Origin: Saccharopolyspora hordei
Lineage (GTDB): Bacteria > Actinomycetota > Actinomycetes > Mycobacteriales > Pseudonocardiaceae
DNA length: 64,000 bases
NCBI RefSeq assembly: GCF_013410345.1
Contig: NZ_JACCFJ010000001.1
Span: 1,458,501-1,522,500 of the forward strand
Direction: 5' to 3'
A program made the position numbers and the translations under genes. This document shows, in pieces, positions 7,325 to 15,630 of this stretch; the stretch's first letter is position 1, and each line of letters starts with the position of its first letter. Under the pieces are notes generated by a model. That model worked only from the letters and a program-made list of their open reading frames with translations. It was not told the DNA's origin and did not search any database.

Positions 7325-9700
7325 TTGCTCGCGTTCGTCGTCGTGCACCTGCTGGTCGCCCTGGCACTCCCGTTCCTCGCCCGGCGCAGCACTCGAGCCG
7401 CGTTCTTCACCGCGGCGGTCCCCCCGGCCGCAGCGCTGCTCTGGGTGCTCGCGCACGCGGGACCGGTGCTGTCCGGGCAGACCGTCAGCGAGACGGTCGA
7501 GTGGGCGCCGCTGATAGGGCTGGAGTTGGCCTTCCGGTTGGACGCGCTGGCGCTGCTGATGACCATCCTGGTCTCGGGCCTGGGCGCCGTGGTGCTGGTC
7601 TACTCCGACGCCTACTTCTCCCGCGGCGGCGGTGACGCGCGGCGGTCCGCCCCGCTGCTGCTGGCGTTCGCCGGCGCGATGCTCGGGCTCGTCCTCGCCG
7701 ATGACCTGATCACCGTCTACGTCTTCTGGGAGCTGACCACGGTCTGCTCCTTCCTGCTGGTCGGGCAGGCCGGGGTCAGCCGCGAGTCACGCCGGTCGGC
7801 GCTGCAGGCGCTGATGATCACCAGCATGGGCGGGCTGGTGATGCTGCTCGGCTTCGTGGTGCTGGGCGAGTCCGCGGGCACCTACCGGATCTCCGAGCTC
7901 ATCGAGCACCCGCCGACCGGCGGGACGACCGGGCTCGCCGCCGTGCTGATCCTGGTCGGGGCGTTCACCAAGTCCGCGCAGGTGCCGTTCCACAACTGGC
8001 TGCCCGCGGCCATGGTCGCGCCGACCCCGATCAGCGCCTACCTGCACGCCGCGTCGATGGTGAAAGCGGGCGTGTTCCTGGTCGCCCGGCTCGCCCCGGT
8101 GTTCCCGAACCTGCCCGAGTGGTGGCTGCCCACCATCGTGTTCGGCCTGGTCACCATGCTGGTCGGCGGCTGGCGCGCGCTGCACGAGCACGACCTGAAG
8201 AAGCTGCTGGCCTACGGCACCGTCAGCCAGCTCGGCTTCCTCATGGTGCTGTTCGGCGCCGGCACCCACACCGGCGCGATGGCCGGGGCCGCGATGCTGC
8301 TCGCGCACGGCATGTTCAAGGCGACCCTGTTCCTGGTCGTCGGCATCGTCGACCACCAGGCCGGCACCCGCGACATCCGCGAGCTGTCCGGACTGGGCCG
8401 CTCGATGCCGTGGCTGGCGGGCGTCGCCGTGCTCGGCGTGGCCTCGATGGCCGGGCTGCCGCCGATGCTGGGCTTCATCGGCAAGGAGGCCGCGTTCAGC
8501 GCCTTCCTCACCGGTGCGCGGCCGGACCTGCTGGTGGACGCGGTGCTGGTGCTCGGCTCGATGCTCACCGTCGCCTACAGCCTGCGGATGCTGTGGGGCG
8601 CGTTCGCGGACAAGCCCGAGCTGCCGCAGACCACGGTCAAGCCCGCCACCGCGGGCGCGCTGGTCCCGACCGCGCTGCCCGCCCTGGCGGGCGTCGTGCT
8701 CGGCGTCGGCTACCCGGTGGCCGACGTGCTGGCCAGCTCCTACGCCGAGTTCTTCACCCCGGTGGTGCCGTACCACCTGGCGCTGTGGCACGGCTTCACC
8801 CTGCCGCTGCTGCTGTCCGCGGTCGCCGTCGCCGGCGGTGTCGCGCTGCACCTCGGCCGGGTCCGGCTGACCGCGGCGCGCGACCGGCTGCCGCGACCGC
8901 TCGACGCCCAGCGCGGCTACGAGCTGATCATGGCGCAGCTGGAGCGGGTGGCGGTCGGCGTCACCGGTCGCCTGCAGGTCGGTTCGCTGCCCACCTACCT
9001 GGGCATCATCCTGCTGACGCTGCTGGTCGTCCCGGGCTCGGCGCTGCTGCTGCGGCTGACGGTGCCGGACGACCTGCGCGGTTACGACAACCTCCTGCAG
9101 GTCCCGCTGGCCATCGTGGTGGTCGTCGCGGCGGCCGCGGTGCTGCGCGCGCGCCGCCGGTTGACCGCCGTGCTGCTGGTCGGCCTGGTCGGCTACGGCA
9201 TCGGTGGGCTGTTCATCGTCGACGGCGCCCCCGACCTGGCGCTGGCGCAGTTCCTGGTGGAGACGCTGACGCTGGTGGCGTTCGTGTTCGTGCTGCGGCG
9301 GCTGCCGGCGCGCTTCACCCAGTCCGGCACCGCGAAGGTGTGGCAGGCGCCCAAGGCGGTCATCGCCGGGGCCGCCGGGATCCTGGTCGCGGTGGCCGCG
9401 GTGATCTTCAGCGGCGCGCGCCAGAACCCGCCGGAGTCGAGCGCGGCCTTCATCGCCAACGCCGAGCAGGGCGCGGGCGCGACCAACGTGGTCAACGCGA
9501 TCATCGTCGACTTCCGCGCCTTCGACACCGTCGGCGAGATCTCGGTGCTCGCCATCGCCGCCACCGGGATGGCCAGCCTGATCCTGGCCTCCCGCCACGA
9601 GCGCCGGAAGCGCAGCACCCGGGTGCCGTCCATCACCGTCAAGACGACGACCGGCCTCGTCGAGCAACCGGTCAAGCAGCACGAGGAGGTGCGCGAATGA
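7325..9700 (+). CDS. mnhA: Mrp/Mnh cation/proton antiporter subunit A
   Basis: The 791-residue, roughly 20-helix protein is the largest subunit of the Na+(K+)/H+ antiporter, related to NuoL of complex I. The conserved glutamate segment YVFWELTTVCSFLLVGQAG and the lysine-rich proton path TKSAQVPFHNWLPAAM followed by TPISAYLHAASMVKAG are intact. The C-terminal third (ALAQFLVETLTLVAFVFVL) is the domain typical of full-length MrpA. I prefer a TTG start at 7325 because GAGGAGG (7313-7319) sits 5 bases upstream; a GTG at 7319 would overlap its own ribosome-binding site. Its stop overlaps the mnhB start (ATGA), so translation is probably coupled. It acts in the cytoplasmic membrane in pH and sodium homeostasis. 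Confidence 0.93.
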   Translation: MLAFVVVHLLVALALPFLARRSTRAAFFTAAVPPAAALLWVLAHAGPVLSGQTVSETVEWAPLIGLELAFRLDALALLMTILVSGLGAVVLVYSDAYFSRGGGDARRSAPLLLAFAGAMLGLVLADDLITVYVFWELTTVCSFLLVGQAGVSRESRRSALQALMITSMGGLVMLLGFVVLGESAGTYRISELIEHPPTGGTTGLAAVLILVGAFTKSAQVPFHNWLPAAMVAPTPISAYLHAASMVKAGVFLVARLAPVFPNLPEWWLPTIVFGLVTMLVGGWRALHEHDLKKLLAYGTVSQLGFLMVLFGAGTHTGAMAGAAMLLAHGMFKATLFLVVGIVDHQAGTRDIRELSGLGRSMPWLAGVAVLGVASMAGLPPMLGFIGKEAAFSAFLTGARPDLLVDAVLVLGSMLTVAYSLRMLWGAFADKPELPQTTVKPATAGALVPTALPALAGVVLGVGYPVADVLASSYAEFFTPVVPYHLALWHGFTLPLLLSAVAVAGGVALHLGRVRLTAARDRLPRPLDAQRGYELIMAQLERVAVGVTGRLQVGSLPTYLGIILLTLLVVPGSALLLRLTVPDDLRGYDNLLQVPLAIVVVVAAAAVLRARRRLTAVLLVGLVGYGIGGLFIVDGAPDLALAQFLVETLTLVAFVFVLRRLPARFTQSGTAKVWQAPKAVIAGAAGILVAVAAVIFSGARQNPPESSAAFIANAEQGAGATNVVNAIIVDFRAFDTVGEISVLAIAATGMASLILASRHERRKRSTRVPSITVKTTTGLVEQPVKQHEEVRE

Positions 9701-10239
9701 CGACGACACCGACGCGTCCGTCCTGGACGACGTGGGACGCACCGACCGAACGGTGGTTGCTGTCAGGCTTCTGCCGCGACGGCAAGCAGCGCACCGTGCT
9801 GCTGGAACTGGCGGCCCGCGTCGTCTTCCCGACCGTCCTCGTGCTGTCCATCTACCTGCTGTTCGCCGGGCACGACCGGGCCGGCGGCGGGTTCAGCGGC
9901 GGGCTGGTCGCCGGGCAGGCGTTCGTGCTGCGCTACCTCGCCGGTGGCCGGATGGACGACAGCTCGATCGTCTCGCTGCGGCCGCCGGTGCTCATCGGCC
10001 TGGGGCTGGTCATCGCCACCACCTCGGCGTTCCTGCCGCTGCTGTTCGGCGGGGAGCTGCTGGAGACGGCGATCCACAAGGTCACCGTGCCGCTGCTCGG
10101 CCAGGTCAAGCTCGTCAGCAGCATCGTGCTGGACACCGGCGTCTACGTGCTGATCGTGGGCGTGGTCCTGGACCTGCTGCGCACCTTGGGCTCGGGCATC
10201 GAAGCCGACGTCCAGGCGGCGGAGCGGGGGCAGGCATGA
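9697..10239 (+). CDS. mnhB: Mrp/Mnh antiporter subunit B
   Basis: This 180-residue protein has an N-terminal cytoplasmic segment and four predicted membrane helices. It contains the MnhB signature FAGHDRAGGGFSGGLVAGQAF, a loop typical of MrpB and of the fused MbhB domain. It starts inside the mnhA stop codon (ATGA) and ends overlapping mnhC, so it is the second gene of a seven-gene operon. The subunit is required for assembly of the hetero-oligomeric antiporter; the proton-pumping modules are subunits A and D. Confidence 0.93.
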   Translation: MTTTPTRPSWTTWDAPTERWLLSGFCRDGKQRTVLLELAARVVFPTVLVLSIYLLFAGHDRAGGGFSGGLVAGQAFVLRYLAGGRMDDSSIVSLRPPVLIGLGLVIATTSAFLPLLFGGELLETAIHKVTVPLLGQVKLVSSIVLDTGVYVLIVGVVLDLLRTLGSGIEADVQAAERGQA

Positions 10240-10655
10240 CGATCAACCTGACCATGGCCCTGGTGCTCGCGGTGCTGTACTCGGTCGGCTTCTACCTGCT
10301 GATGCAGCGTTCCCTGGTGCGCATCCTGCTGGGCATCGTGGTCCTCGGGCACGGCTCGAACCTGCTGCTGCAGACCGCCGGGGGGCCGCCGGCCGGGGCC
10401 GCGATGATCGGCATCACCGACCCGGCGCACATGGCCGACCCGCTGCCGCAGGCGATGGCGCTCACCGCCATCGTGATCACCTTCGCCCTGACCACCTTCC
10501 TGCTGGCGCTGGCGTACCGCTCGTGGTCGCTGCTCGGCCACGACGAGGTCCGCGACGACCTGGAGGACCGGCGCATCCGCCGGCTGGAGCGCCGGCTGGC
10601 CGAGTCCGAGGAGGACACCGCCGAGGAGGAGCTGGAGAAGGAGGCCACCCAGTGA
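10236..10655 (+). CDS. mnhC: Mrp/Mnh antiporter subunit C
   Basis: The 139-residue protein is the NuoK-like subunit: three membrane helices (MALVLAVLYSVGFYLLMQ, ILLGIVVLGHGSNLLLQTAG and AMALTAIVITFALTTFLLAL). The loop DPLPQAMALTAIVI is the MrpC/NuoK signature. A charged cytoplasmic tail (DDLEDRRIRRLERRLAESEE, rich in Glu at the end) extends about 35 residues beyond the last helix and is probably helical; such a tail is common but variable in the family. Start and stop overlap the neighbours by four bases. Confidence 0.93.
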   Translation: MTINLTMALVLAVLYSVGFYLLMQRSLVRILLGIVVLGHGSNLLLQTAGGPPAGAAMIGITDPAHMADPLPQAMALTAIVITFALTTFLLALAYRSWSLLGHDEVRDDLEDRRIRRLERRLAESEEDTAEEELEKEATQ

Positions 10656-12184
10656 CCGTTCTCGTGGCCCTCCCCGTGCTGCTCCCCCTGCTGGCGGCCG
10701 GGCTGTCGCTGGCGCTGGGGCGCTTCGCGGACTTCCAGCGCGTGCTCGGGCTGGTGGTGCTCGGCGCGATCATCGTGGACGCGGGGGTGCTGCTCCACGT
10801 CGCCGACACCGTCGGCCCGGTGGTGCTGCAGATGGGCGCCTGGCCGGCGCCGTTCGGCATCACGCTGGTCGGCGACCGGCTCTCGGCGCTGCTGCTGGTG
10901 ATCTCCTCGGTGGTGACCTTCGCGGTGCTGATCTACTCGATCGGCCAGCGCATCACCGACTACGGCCGGGAGCGCTCCAGCACCACGTTCCACCCGATGT
11001 ACCTGATGCTGTGCGCGGGCGTCTCGCTGGCCTACCTCACCGGCGACCTGTTCAACCTGTTCGTCGCCTTCGAGATCATGCTCAGCTCGTCGTACGTGCT
11101 GATCACCCGGCGCACCACCTCCACCCGCATCCGCGCGGGCATGACCTACACGATCGTCAGCCTGTCGTCCTCGCTGCTGTTCATCACGGTGATCGCGCTG
11201 GTCTACGCCTCGACCGGCACGGTGAACCTGGCCGACCTGGGCGCGAAGGTGCAGCAGCTGCCGGACGGCCTGCAGGTCGCGCTGTCCCTGCTGGTGGTGA
11301 TCGTCTTCGGCGTGAAGGCGGCGATGGTGCCGCTGCACTTCTGGCTGCCGGACAGCTACCCGACCGCGCCCGCGCCGGTCACCGCGGTGTTCGCCGGGCT
11401 GCTCACCAAGGTCGGCATCTACGCGATGATCCGCACCCAGACGCTGGTGTTCAGCCACTCCGAGAGCTGGAACCTGATGCTGGGCATCGCGCTGGTCACC
11501 ATGCTCGTCGGCGCGCTCGGCGCGCTGGCCCAGAACGACCTCAACCGGCTGCTGTCGTTCCTGCTGGTCAGCCACATCGGCTACATGCTGTTCGGGCTGG
11601 GGGTCTACGACGTGGTCGGCCTGACCGGCGTGATCCTCTACGTGGTGCACCACATCACCGTGCAGGCGGCGCTGTTCCTGGTCAGCGGGTTGATCACGCG
11701 GCACACCGGCACGGTGGCGCTGACCCGGATGGGCGGGCTGGCCAAGGCCGCGCCGCTGATCGCGGTGCTGTTCGCGCTGCCCGCGCTGGCGCTGTCGGGG
11801 GTGCCGCCGTTCTCCGGCTTCGTCGCCAAGCTGGCGCTGCTGCAGGCCGGTGCCGGCGCCGGGACGTGGACGGCCTACGCGGTGACCGGCGGCCTGGTGC
11901 TGACCAGCCTGCTCACCCTGTACGCGATGGCGCGGGTGTGGACGCGCGCGTTCTGGGGCCAGGTCAAGGCGCCCGAGCAGGACCCCGACCCGACCGACGA
12001 GCTGGTGGTCGGCACCGGCACCTCGAACCGCCCGATGGTGATGGCCAGCGGCGTGCTGGTGGCGGCGAGCGTCGTGATCGCGGTGGTGGCCGGGCCGCTG
12101 GCCGAGGTCAGCGGGCGGGCCGCGGCCGACCTCATGCACGGCGACACCTACCGGAGCGCGGTGCTGGGGGGTGCTGCGGAATGA
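10652..12184 (+). CDS. mnhD: Mrp/Mnh antiporter subunit D
   Basis: This 510-residue polytopic subunit is the NuoM/NuoN-like proton-translocating module. The conserved glutamate lies in NLFVAFEIMLSSSYVL and the lysine path is VKAAMVPLHFWLPDSYPTAP followed by AVFAGLLTKVGIYAMIR. A further conserved part, LLSFLLVSHIGYMLFGLGV, matches the family. GTG at 10652 overlaps the mnhC stop (GTGA). Length is normal for MrpD. Confidence 0.93.
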   Translation: MTVLVALPVLLPLLAAGLSLALGRFADFQRVLGLVVLGAIIVDAGVLLHVADTVGPVVLQMGAWPAPFGITLVGDRLSALLLVISSVVTFAVLIYSIGQRITDYGRERSSTTFHPMYLMLCAGVSLAYLTGDLFNLFVAFEIMLSSSYVLITRRTTSTRIRAGMTYTIVSLSSSLLFITVIALVYASTGTVNLADLGAKVQQLPDGLQVALSLLVVIVFGVKAAMVPLHFWLPDSYPTAPAPVTAVFAGLLTKVGIYAMIRTQTLVFSHSESWNLMLGIALVTMLVGALGALAQNDLNRLLSFLLVSHIGYMLFGLGVYDVVGLTGVILYVVHHITVQAALFLVSGLITRHTGTVALTRMGGLAKAAPLIAVLFALPALALSGVPPFSGFVAKLALLQAGAGAGTWTAYAVTGGLVLTSLLTLYAMARVWTRAFWGQVKAPEQDPDPTDELVVGTGTSNRPMVMASGVLVAASVVIAVVAGPLAEVSGRAAADLMHGDTYRSAVLGGAAE

Positions 12185-12735
12185 CCGAGCGGATCGCCCG
12201 TCGCGGCCGGCTGCTGCGGCGGTTGCCGATGGTGGTCTGGCTGACCCTGGTCTGGGTGATGCTGTGGGGCACCTTCGACCTGGGCACGCTGTTCTTCGGC
12301 CTGGTCGTGGCGGTGCTGGTGACGGCGCTGTTCCCGAACCCCGCCATCCGCACCGGCATCGTGGTGCGCCCGCTGGGTCTGCTGCGGCTGGTCGGGTACC
12401 TGGCCTACGACCTGGTGGTCTCCACGGTCCGGGTGTCCTGGCAGGCGGTGACCCGCGGGCCGGGCACGCCCGCCGGGATCGTGGCGGTGACCCTGCGGAC
12501 GGACTCCGACCACATCACCGCGATCCTGGCCAACGGGATCTCGTTGGCGCCGGGCAAGTTCGTGCTGCAGATCGACCGGTCCAACCGGATCGTGTACACC
12601 TACGTGCTCGGCATGAGCCCCGAGGACGCCGAGGCCATGCGGGAGGACGTGCTCGCCCTGGAGCGCCGGGTGGTGCGCGCGGTCGGCTCGGACACCGAGC
12701 TGGCCCTGGTCGACGGACGGGAGGGACGAGCATGA
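12181..12735 (+). CDS. mnhE: Mrp/Mnh antiporter subunit E
   Basis: The 184-residue subunit has two to three N-terminal membrane helices (VVWLTLVWVMLWGTFDLG, LFFGLVVAVLVTALFP) and a cytoplasmic domain containing GIVAVTLRTDSDHITAILAN and ISLAPGKFVLQID, the MnhE signature (family proteins carry S-I-T-L-T-P-G-T at this place). MrpE has no complex I counterpart and is usually needed for full antiporter activity. Overlaps of four bases with both neighbours show translational coupling. Confidence 0.92.
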   Translation: MTERIARRGRLLRRLPMVVWLTLVWVMLWGTFDLGTLFFGLVVAVLVTALFPNPAIRTGIVVRPLGLLRLVGYLAYDLVVSTVRVSWQAVTRGPGTPAGIVAVTLRTDSDHITAILANGISLAPGKFVLQIDRSNRIVYTYVLGMSPEDAEAMREDVLALERRVVRAVGSDTELALVDGREGRA

Positions 12736-12998
12736 CCTGGGTCTTCATGGTGACCTTCGGGCTGCTCTGCGTGGCCGGGTTGCTGGTGCTGGTGCGGTTG
12801 ATCCTCGGCCGCAGCACGATGGACCGGATCGTGGCGCTCGACGTGTTCGTCACGATCGTCATCGCGGCGACGTGCGTCAGCATGGGCTGGCTGCAGGACG
12901 GCTCGAACATCGCGCTGCTGACCGCCTTCGCGCTGCTGGCCTTCATCGGGACCATCAGCGCGGCCCGGCTGGTCGAGAGGAAGGAGCCGTACCGATGA
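12732..12998 (+). CDS. mnhF: Mrp/Mnh antiporter subunit F
   Basis: This 88-residue protein has three membrane helices and the MnhF features RLILGRSTMDRIVALDVF and LLTAFALLAFIGTISAARL. It is a small structural subunit of the antiporter complex. It begins at the ATG inside the mnhE stop and its own stop overlaps mnhG. Confidence 0.92.
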   Translation: MTWVFMVTFGLLCVAGLLVLVRLILGRSTMDRIVALDVFVTIVIAATCVSMGWLQDGSNIALLTAFALLAFIGTISAARLVERKEPYR

Positions 12999-13342
12999 GC
13001 CTGCTGGACGTCTTCTCCGCGGTGTGCCTCATCGTGGGCGCGCTGTCCTGCCTGCTCGGTGCCATCGGCCTGCTGAGCTTCCCGGACGTGCTGGGCCGCC
13101 TGCAGGCCGCCACCAAGCCGCAGACGCTGGGGCTGCTCCTCATCCTGGTCGGGACCGCGGTGCAGCTGGACTTCGTCTACGCCACCGGGCTGGTCCTGGT
13201 GGGGCTGTTCCAGATGCTCACCTCGCCGGTGATGGCGCAGCTGGTGGGCCGGGCGGCGTACCGCGGGGACAGCATCCGCCGGGACGTGCTGGTGGTGGAC
13301 GAGCTCGGCGAGCGGATCGAGCGGGAACGCCGGGTCCGCTGA
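12995..13342 (+). CDS. mnhG: Mrp/Mnh antiporter subunit G
   Basis: This 115-residue subunit closes the operon. Three membrane helices are visible and the MnhG signature appears as [20 protein letters not shown] followed by PQTLGLLLILVG. The hydrophilic C-terminal tail (DELGERIERERRVR) is cytoplasmic. All seven subunits A-G are present in canonical order, so the operon encodes a complete group 1 type antiporter. Confidence 0.92.
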   Translation: MSLLDVFSAVCLIVGALSCLLGAIGLLSFPDVLGRLQAATKPQTLGLLLILVGTAVQLDFVYATGLVLVGLFQMLTSPVMAQLVGRAAYRGDSIRRDVLVVDELGERIERERRVR

Positions 13343-13389
13343 TCCGATCCGGCACATCTCGACTGCGACTGGTCACAGACCGCGGCGAC

Positions 13390-13395
13390 TATGAT
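13390..13395 (+). promoter_or_regulatory. Candidate -10 box (TATGAT) for the small membrane protein gene
   Basis: TATGAT stands out in a locally AT-rich patch about 70 bases upstream of the ATG at 13467. No convincing TTGACA-like -35 box is present at 17-18 bases. Confidence 0.4.
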
Positions 13396-13466
13396 CAAAT
13401 AGTCCTGTACGGGTGACCACGAAAGTGTCGGTAGTCCGACGCGGCGCAGAAGGATGTGGAGCCATC

Positions 13467-13751
13467 ATGTGGCGGACCGGCCGCGTGCTCGCGGGCCTCG
13501 CGATGGTGCTCAGCGTGGTGCTGGCGCCTCCGGCACTGGCGGCCGAGGAGCCCGCCGCACCGCCGAGCACGCTCGTGGTGGCGCAGGAGGCGCCGCCCGC
13601 CCCGCCCGCCGAGCCGGCCCCGGGCGAGGGCATGAGCCCGGACCAGCGCATGGCGATCGGCGTCACCGGACTGGTGCTGATCGGCGCGGTGCTGCTGTCG
13701 CGCCGGCTCCGCAAGAAGCCCGTCCTGTTCGTGGAGTGGAAGAAGTCGTGA
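13467..13751 (+). CDS. Small secreted/membrane protein with proline-rich ectodomain
   Basis: I do not recognise a named family. The 94-residue protein has an N-terminal signal sequence (VLAGLAMVLSVVLAPPALAAEE, cleavage likely after A-L-A), a proline/alanine-rich segment of about 30 residues, one membrane helix (MAIGVTGLVLIGAVLLSRR) and a basic C-terminal tail (LRKKPVLFVEWKKS). GGAG at 13458-13461 with a 5-base spacer supports the ATG at 13467. The layout suggests a small single-pass membrane protein exposed outside the cell. Confidence 0.7.
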   Translation: MWRTGRVLAGLAMVLSVVLAPPALAAEEPAAPPSTLVVAQEAPPAPPAEPAPGEGMSPDQRMAIGVTGLVLIGAVLLSRRLRKKPVLFVEWKKS

Positions 13752-14236
13752 GGTCGGTGCGGTAAACCTGGCGGTGACCCGTTCTTCACGAAATGCTTTC
13801 GCTGTCAATTTGCGCCATGGACTAGACCTGACGGCGAACCTGTGGGATTTTCACAACTGACTACGCGCGTGAGCGCCCGTCCTGCGAGGCGCCAGCAGTC
13901 CTTGACGTGCGGAGATCGGGGTGAACGCCCCCCCACGGACGTGGGCCGGCACCGGGAAGCCCCCCGACCGGTGCCGGCCCACACCCTTCTCGACGATCCT
14001 TGCGCTCCGGTGCGTGACCGCGCGTGCTCCAAATGGTTGAAAATGGAACGAATGTGCGCGGACGGCTGACCGTTCCCCATTCCTGACGTGAGTTCCCGAG
14101 CGCCCGGAGCCGTCTCCGGGGCGCTTCGGTCGCGCTGAACCACGACCACCCGTTCGGCGCAGCGGGCGTACCGGTGGGCTCGCCGTCCCGCGTCGGCGCC
14201 GCGCCGGAGATCGCGGTGGTGCAGGATGGGCGGCAA
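13752..14236. other. 485-base intergenic region with two hairpins
   Basis: No gene is supported here. GTGGGCCGGCACCGG (13941-13955) and CCGGTGCCGGCCCAC (13968-13982) form a perfect 15-bp stem with a 12-base loop; a shorter imperfect hairpin (GCGCCCGGAG / CTCCGGGGCGC) occupies 14100-14124. Neither is followed by a T-run, but U-less hairpins are common in high-GC actinobacteria, so the first may terminate transcripts from 13467-13751. The stretch 13785-13860 and 14025-14090 is relatively AT-rich and may hold the promoter for the amidohydrolase gene at 14237. Confidence 0.5.
13941..13982. terminator. Strong 15-bp stem hairpin
   Basis: Perfect inverted repeat at 13941-13955 and 13968-13982 with a 12-base loop, about 190 bases after the small membrane protein gene. 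It has the strength of an intrinsic terminator but no poly-T tail in either direction. Confidence 0.5.
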
Positions 14237-15559
14237 ATGAGTACCTCGTCCGCTCCGCACCGCGTTCACGACCCGTCCGCCACCGCGCGCGCCCGCTGCC
14301 GCGCCGCCGTGCAGCGCCACGAACGCGAGCTGGTCGAGCTCTCCCACAGCATCCACGCCGAACCCGAACTGGCCTTCGCCGAGCACCGCAGCGCGGCCAA
14401 GGTCGCGGACCTGCTCGCCCGCCACGGCTTCGCGGTCCGCACCCCGGCGGCCGACCTGGACACCGCGCTGGTCGCCGAGTCCGGCAGCGGCGAGCTGGTG
14501 GTGGGGGTCTGCGCCGAGTACGACGCGCTGCCCGAGGTCGGGCACGCCTGCGGGCACAACGTCATCGCCGCGGCCGGGGTCGGCGCCGCGCTGGCGCTCG
14601 CCGAGGTCGCCGACGACCTGGGCATCACGGTCCGGCTCATCGGCACCCCGGCCGAGGAGACCGGCGGCGGCAAGGTGCTGATGCTCGAGCGCGGCGTCTT
14701 CGACGACGTGGCGATGGCGATGATGGTGCACCCCGGGCCGGAGGAGGTGTGCCGACCGACCTCGCTGGCCATCACCGACCTGGAGGTGCGCTACACCGGC
14801 CGCGCCGCGCACGCCGCCTCGGCCCCGGAGCTGGGCGTCAACGCCGCCGACGCGCTGACCGTCGCGCAGGTGGCCATCGGCCTGCTGCGCCAGCACCTCG
14901 AGCCGCAGCAGATGGTGCACGGTATCGTGACCGCAGGTGGCGCGGCGCCCAACATCGTCCCCGCGCACACCGCGGCGGTCTACAACCTGCGCGCTGCCGA
15001 GGCGCGCTCCCTCCAGCGCCTGGAGAACCGCATCCGGGCCTGCTTCGAGGCGGGCGCGACGGCGACCGGGTGCACGCACGAGGTCGTGCAGGTCTCCCCG
15101 GTCTACGCGGAGCTGGACCCCGACGGCTGGTTGTCGGAGGCCTACCGCCGCGCGATCACCGAGCTCGGGCGAGAACCGCTCGATCGAGGTGCCGAGCAGG
15201 ACCGGGTCATCGGCAGCACCGACATGGGCTCCGTGACGCAGTTCCTGCCCGCGATCCATCCGATGATCGCGATCGACTGCGGTGGTGCGGTCAACCACCA
15301 GGCGGAGTTCGCCGCGGCCTGCGCTGCCCCGACCGCCGACCGGGCGGTGCTCGACGGGGCGGTGGCGATGGCCTGGACCGCGGTGGCCGCCGCTGCGGAC
15401 GGCGCGCAGCGCGATCGCCTGCTGGCGTCCGTGCGCGAGCGCTGCGCCCGCAGTTCGTCGGAAGAGTTCCGCACGCCGGGCAACGGCGCGCGCAGCGGTC
15501 CCGCTGCGCCCCGAGACCCGGGTGCGGGTGCCCAGCAGGGCGCCGAGGACGTGGCGTGA
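14237..15559 (+). CDS. M20 family amidohydrolase (AmiB1/AbgB-like)
   Basis: This 440-residue cytosolic metallohydrolase belongs to peptidase family M20D, which removes acyl or aminobenzoyl groups from amino acids. Metal and catalytic residues are seen in VCAEYDALPEVGHACGHNVI and the general-base loop IGTPAEETGGGKVLML; the dimerisation-domain segment is RYTGRAAHAASAPELGVNAA and a C-terminal ligand lies in IGSTDMGSVTQFLP. The ATG at 14237 has a weak purine-rich site upstream. The last 40 residues are Arg/Gly/Ala-rich and probably disordered. By order it corresponds to Rv3306c (amiB1). The substrate is not determinable from sequence. Confidence 0.85.
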   Translation: MSTSSAPHRVHDPSATARARCRAAVQRHERELVELSHSIHAEPELAFAEHRSAAKVADLLARHGFAVRTPAADLDTALVAESGSGELVVGVCAEYDALPEVGHACGHNVIAAAGVGAALALAEVADDLGITVRLIGTPAEETGGGKVLMLERGVFDDVAMAMMVHPGPEEVCRPTSLAITDLEVRYTGRAAHAASAPELGVNAADALTVAQVAIGLLRQHLEPQQMVHGIVTAGGAAPNIVPAHTAAVYNLRAAEARSLQRLENRIRACFEAGATATGCTHEVVQVSPVYAELDPDGWLSEAYRRAITELGREPLDRGAEQDRVIGSTDMGSVTQFLPAIHPMIAIDCGGAVNHQAEFAAACAAPTADRAVLDGAVAMAWTAVAAAADGAQRDRLLASVRERCARSSSEEFRTPGNGARSGPAAPRDPGAGAQQGAEDVA

Positions 15560-15630
15560 GCGGTGCTCCCGGGCCCCGCCCGCGCCGCGCGACGGGTCCG
15601 GGCACCCCCGCAAGACACTGGAGGAGTGGC

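Noticed and set aside
7787..12139. Long minus-strand frames opposite mnhA and mnhD rich in Asp, His, Gln and Arg
   Set aside because: They are antisense shadows of membrane-protein codons; the plus-strand subunits are intact.
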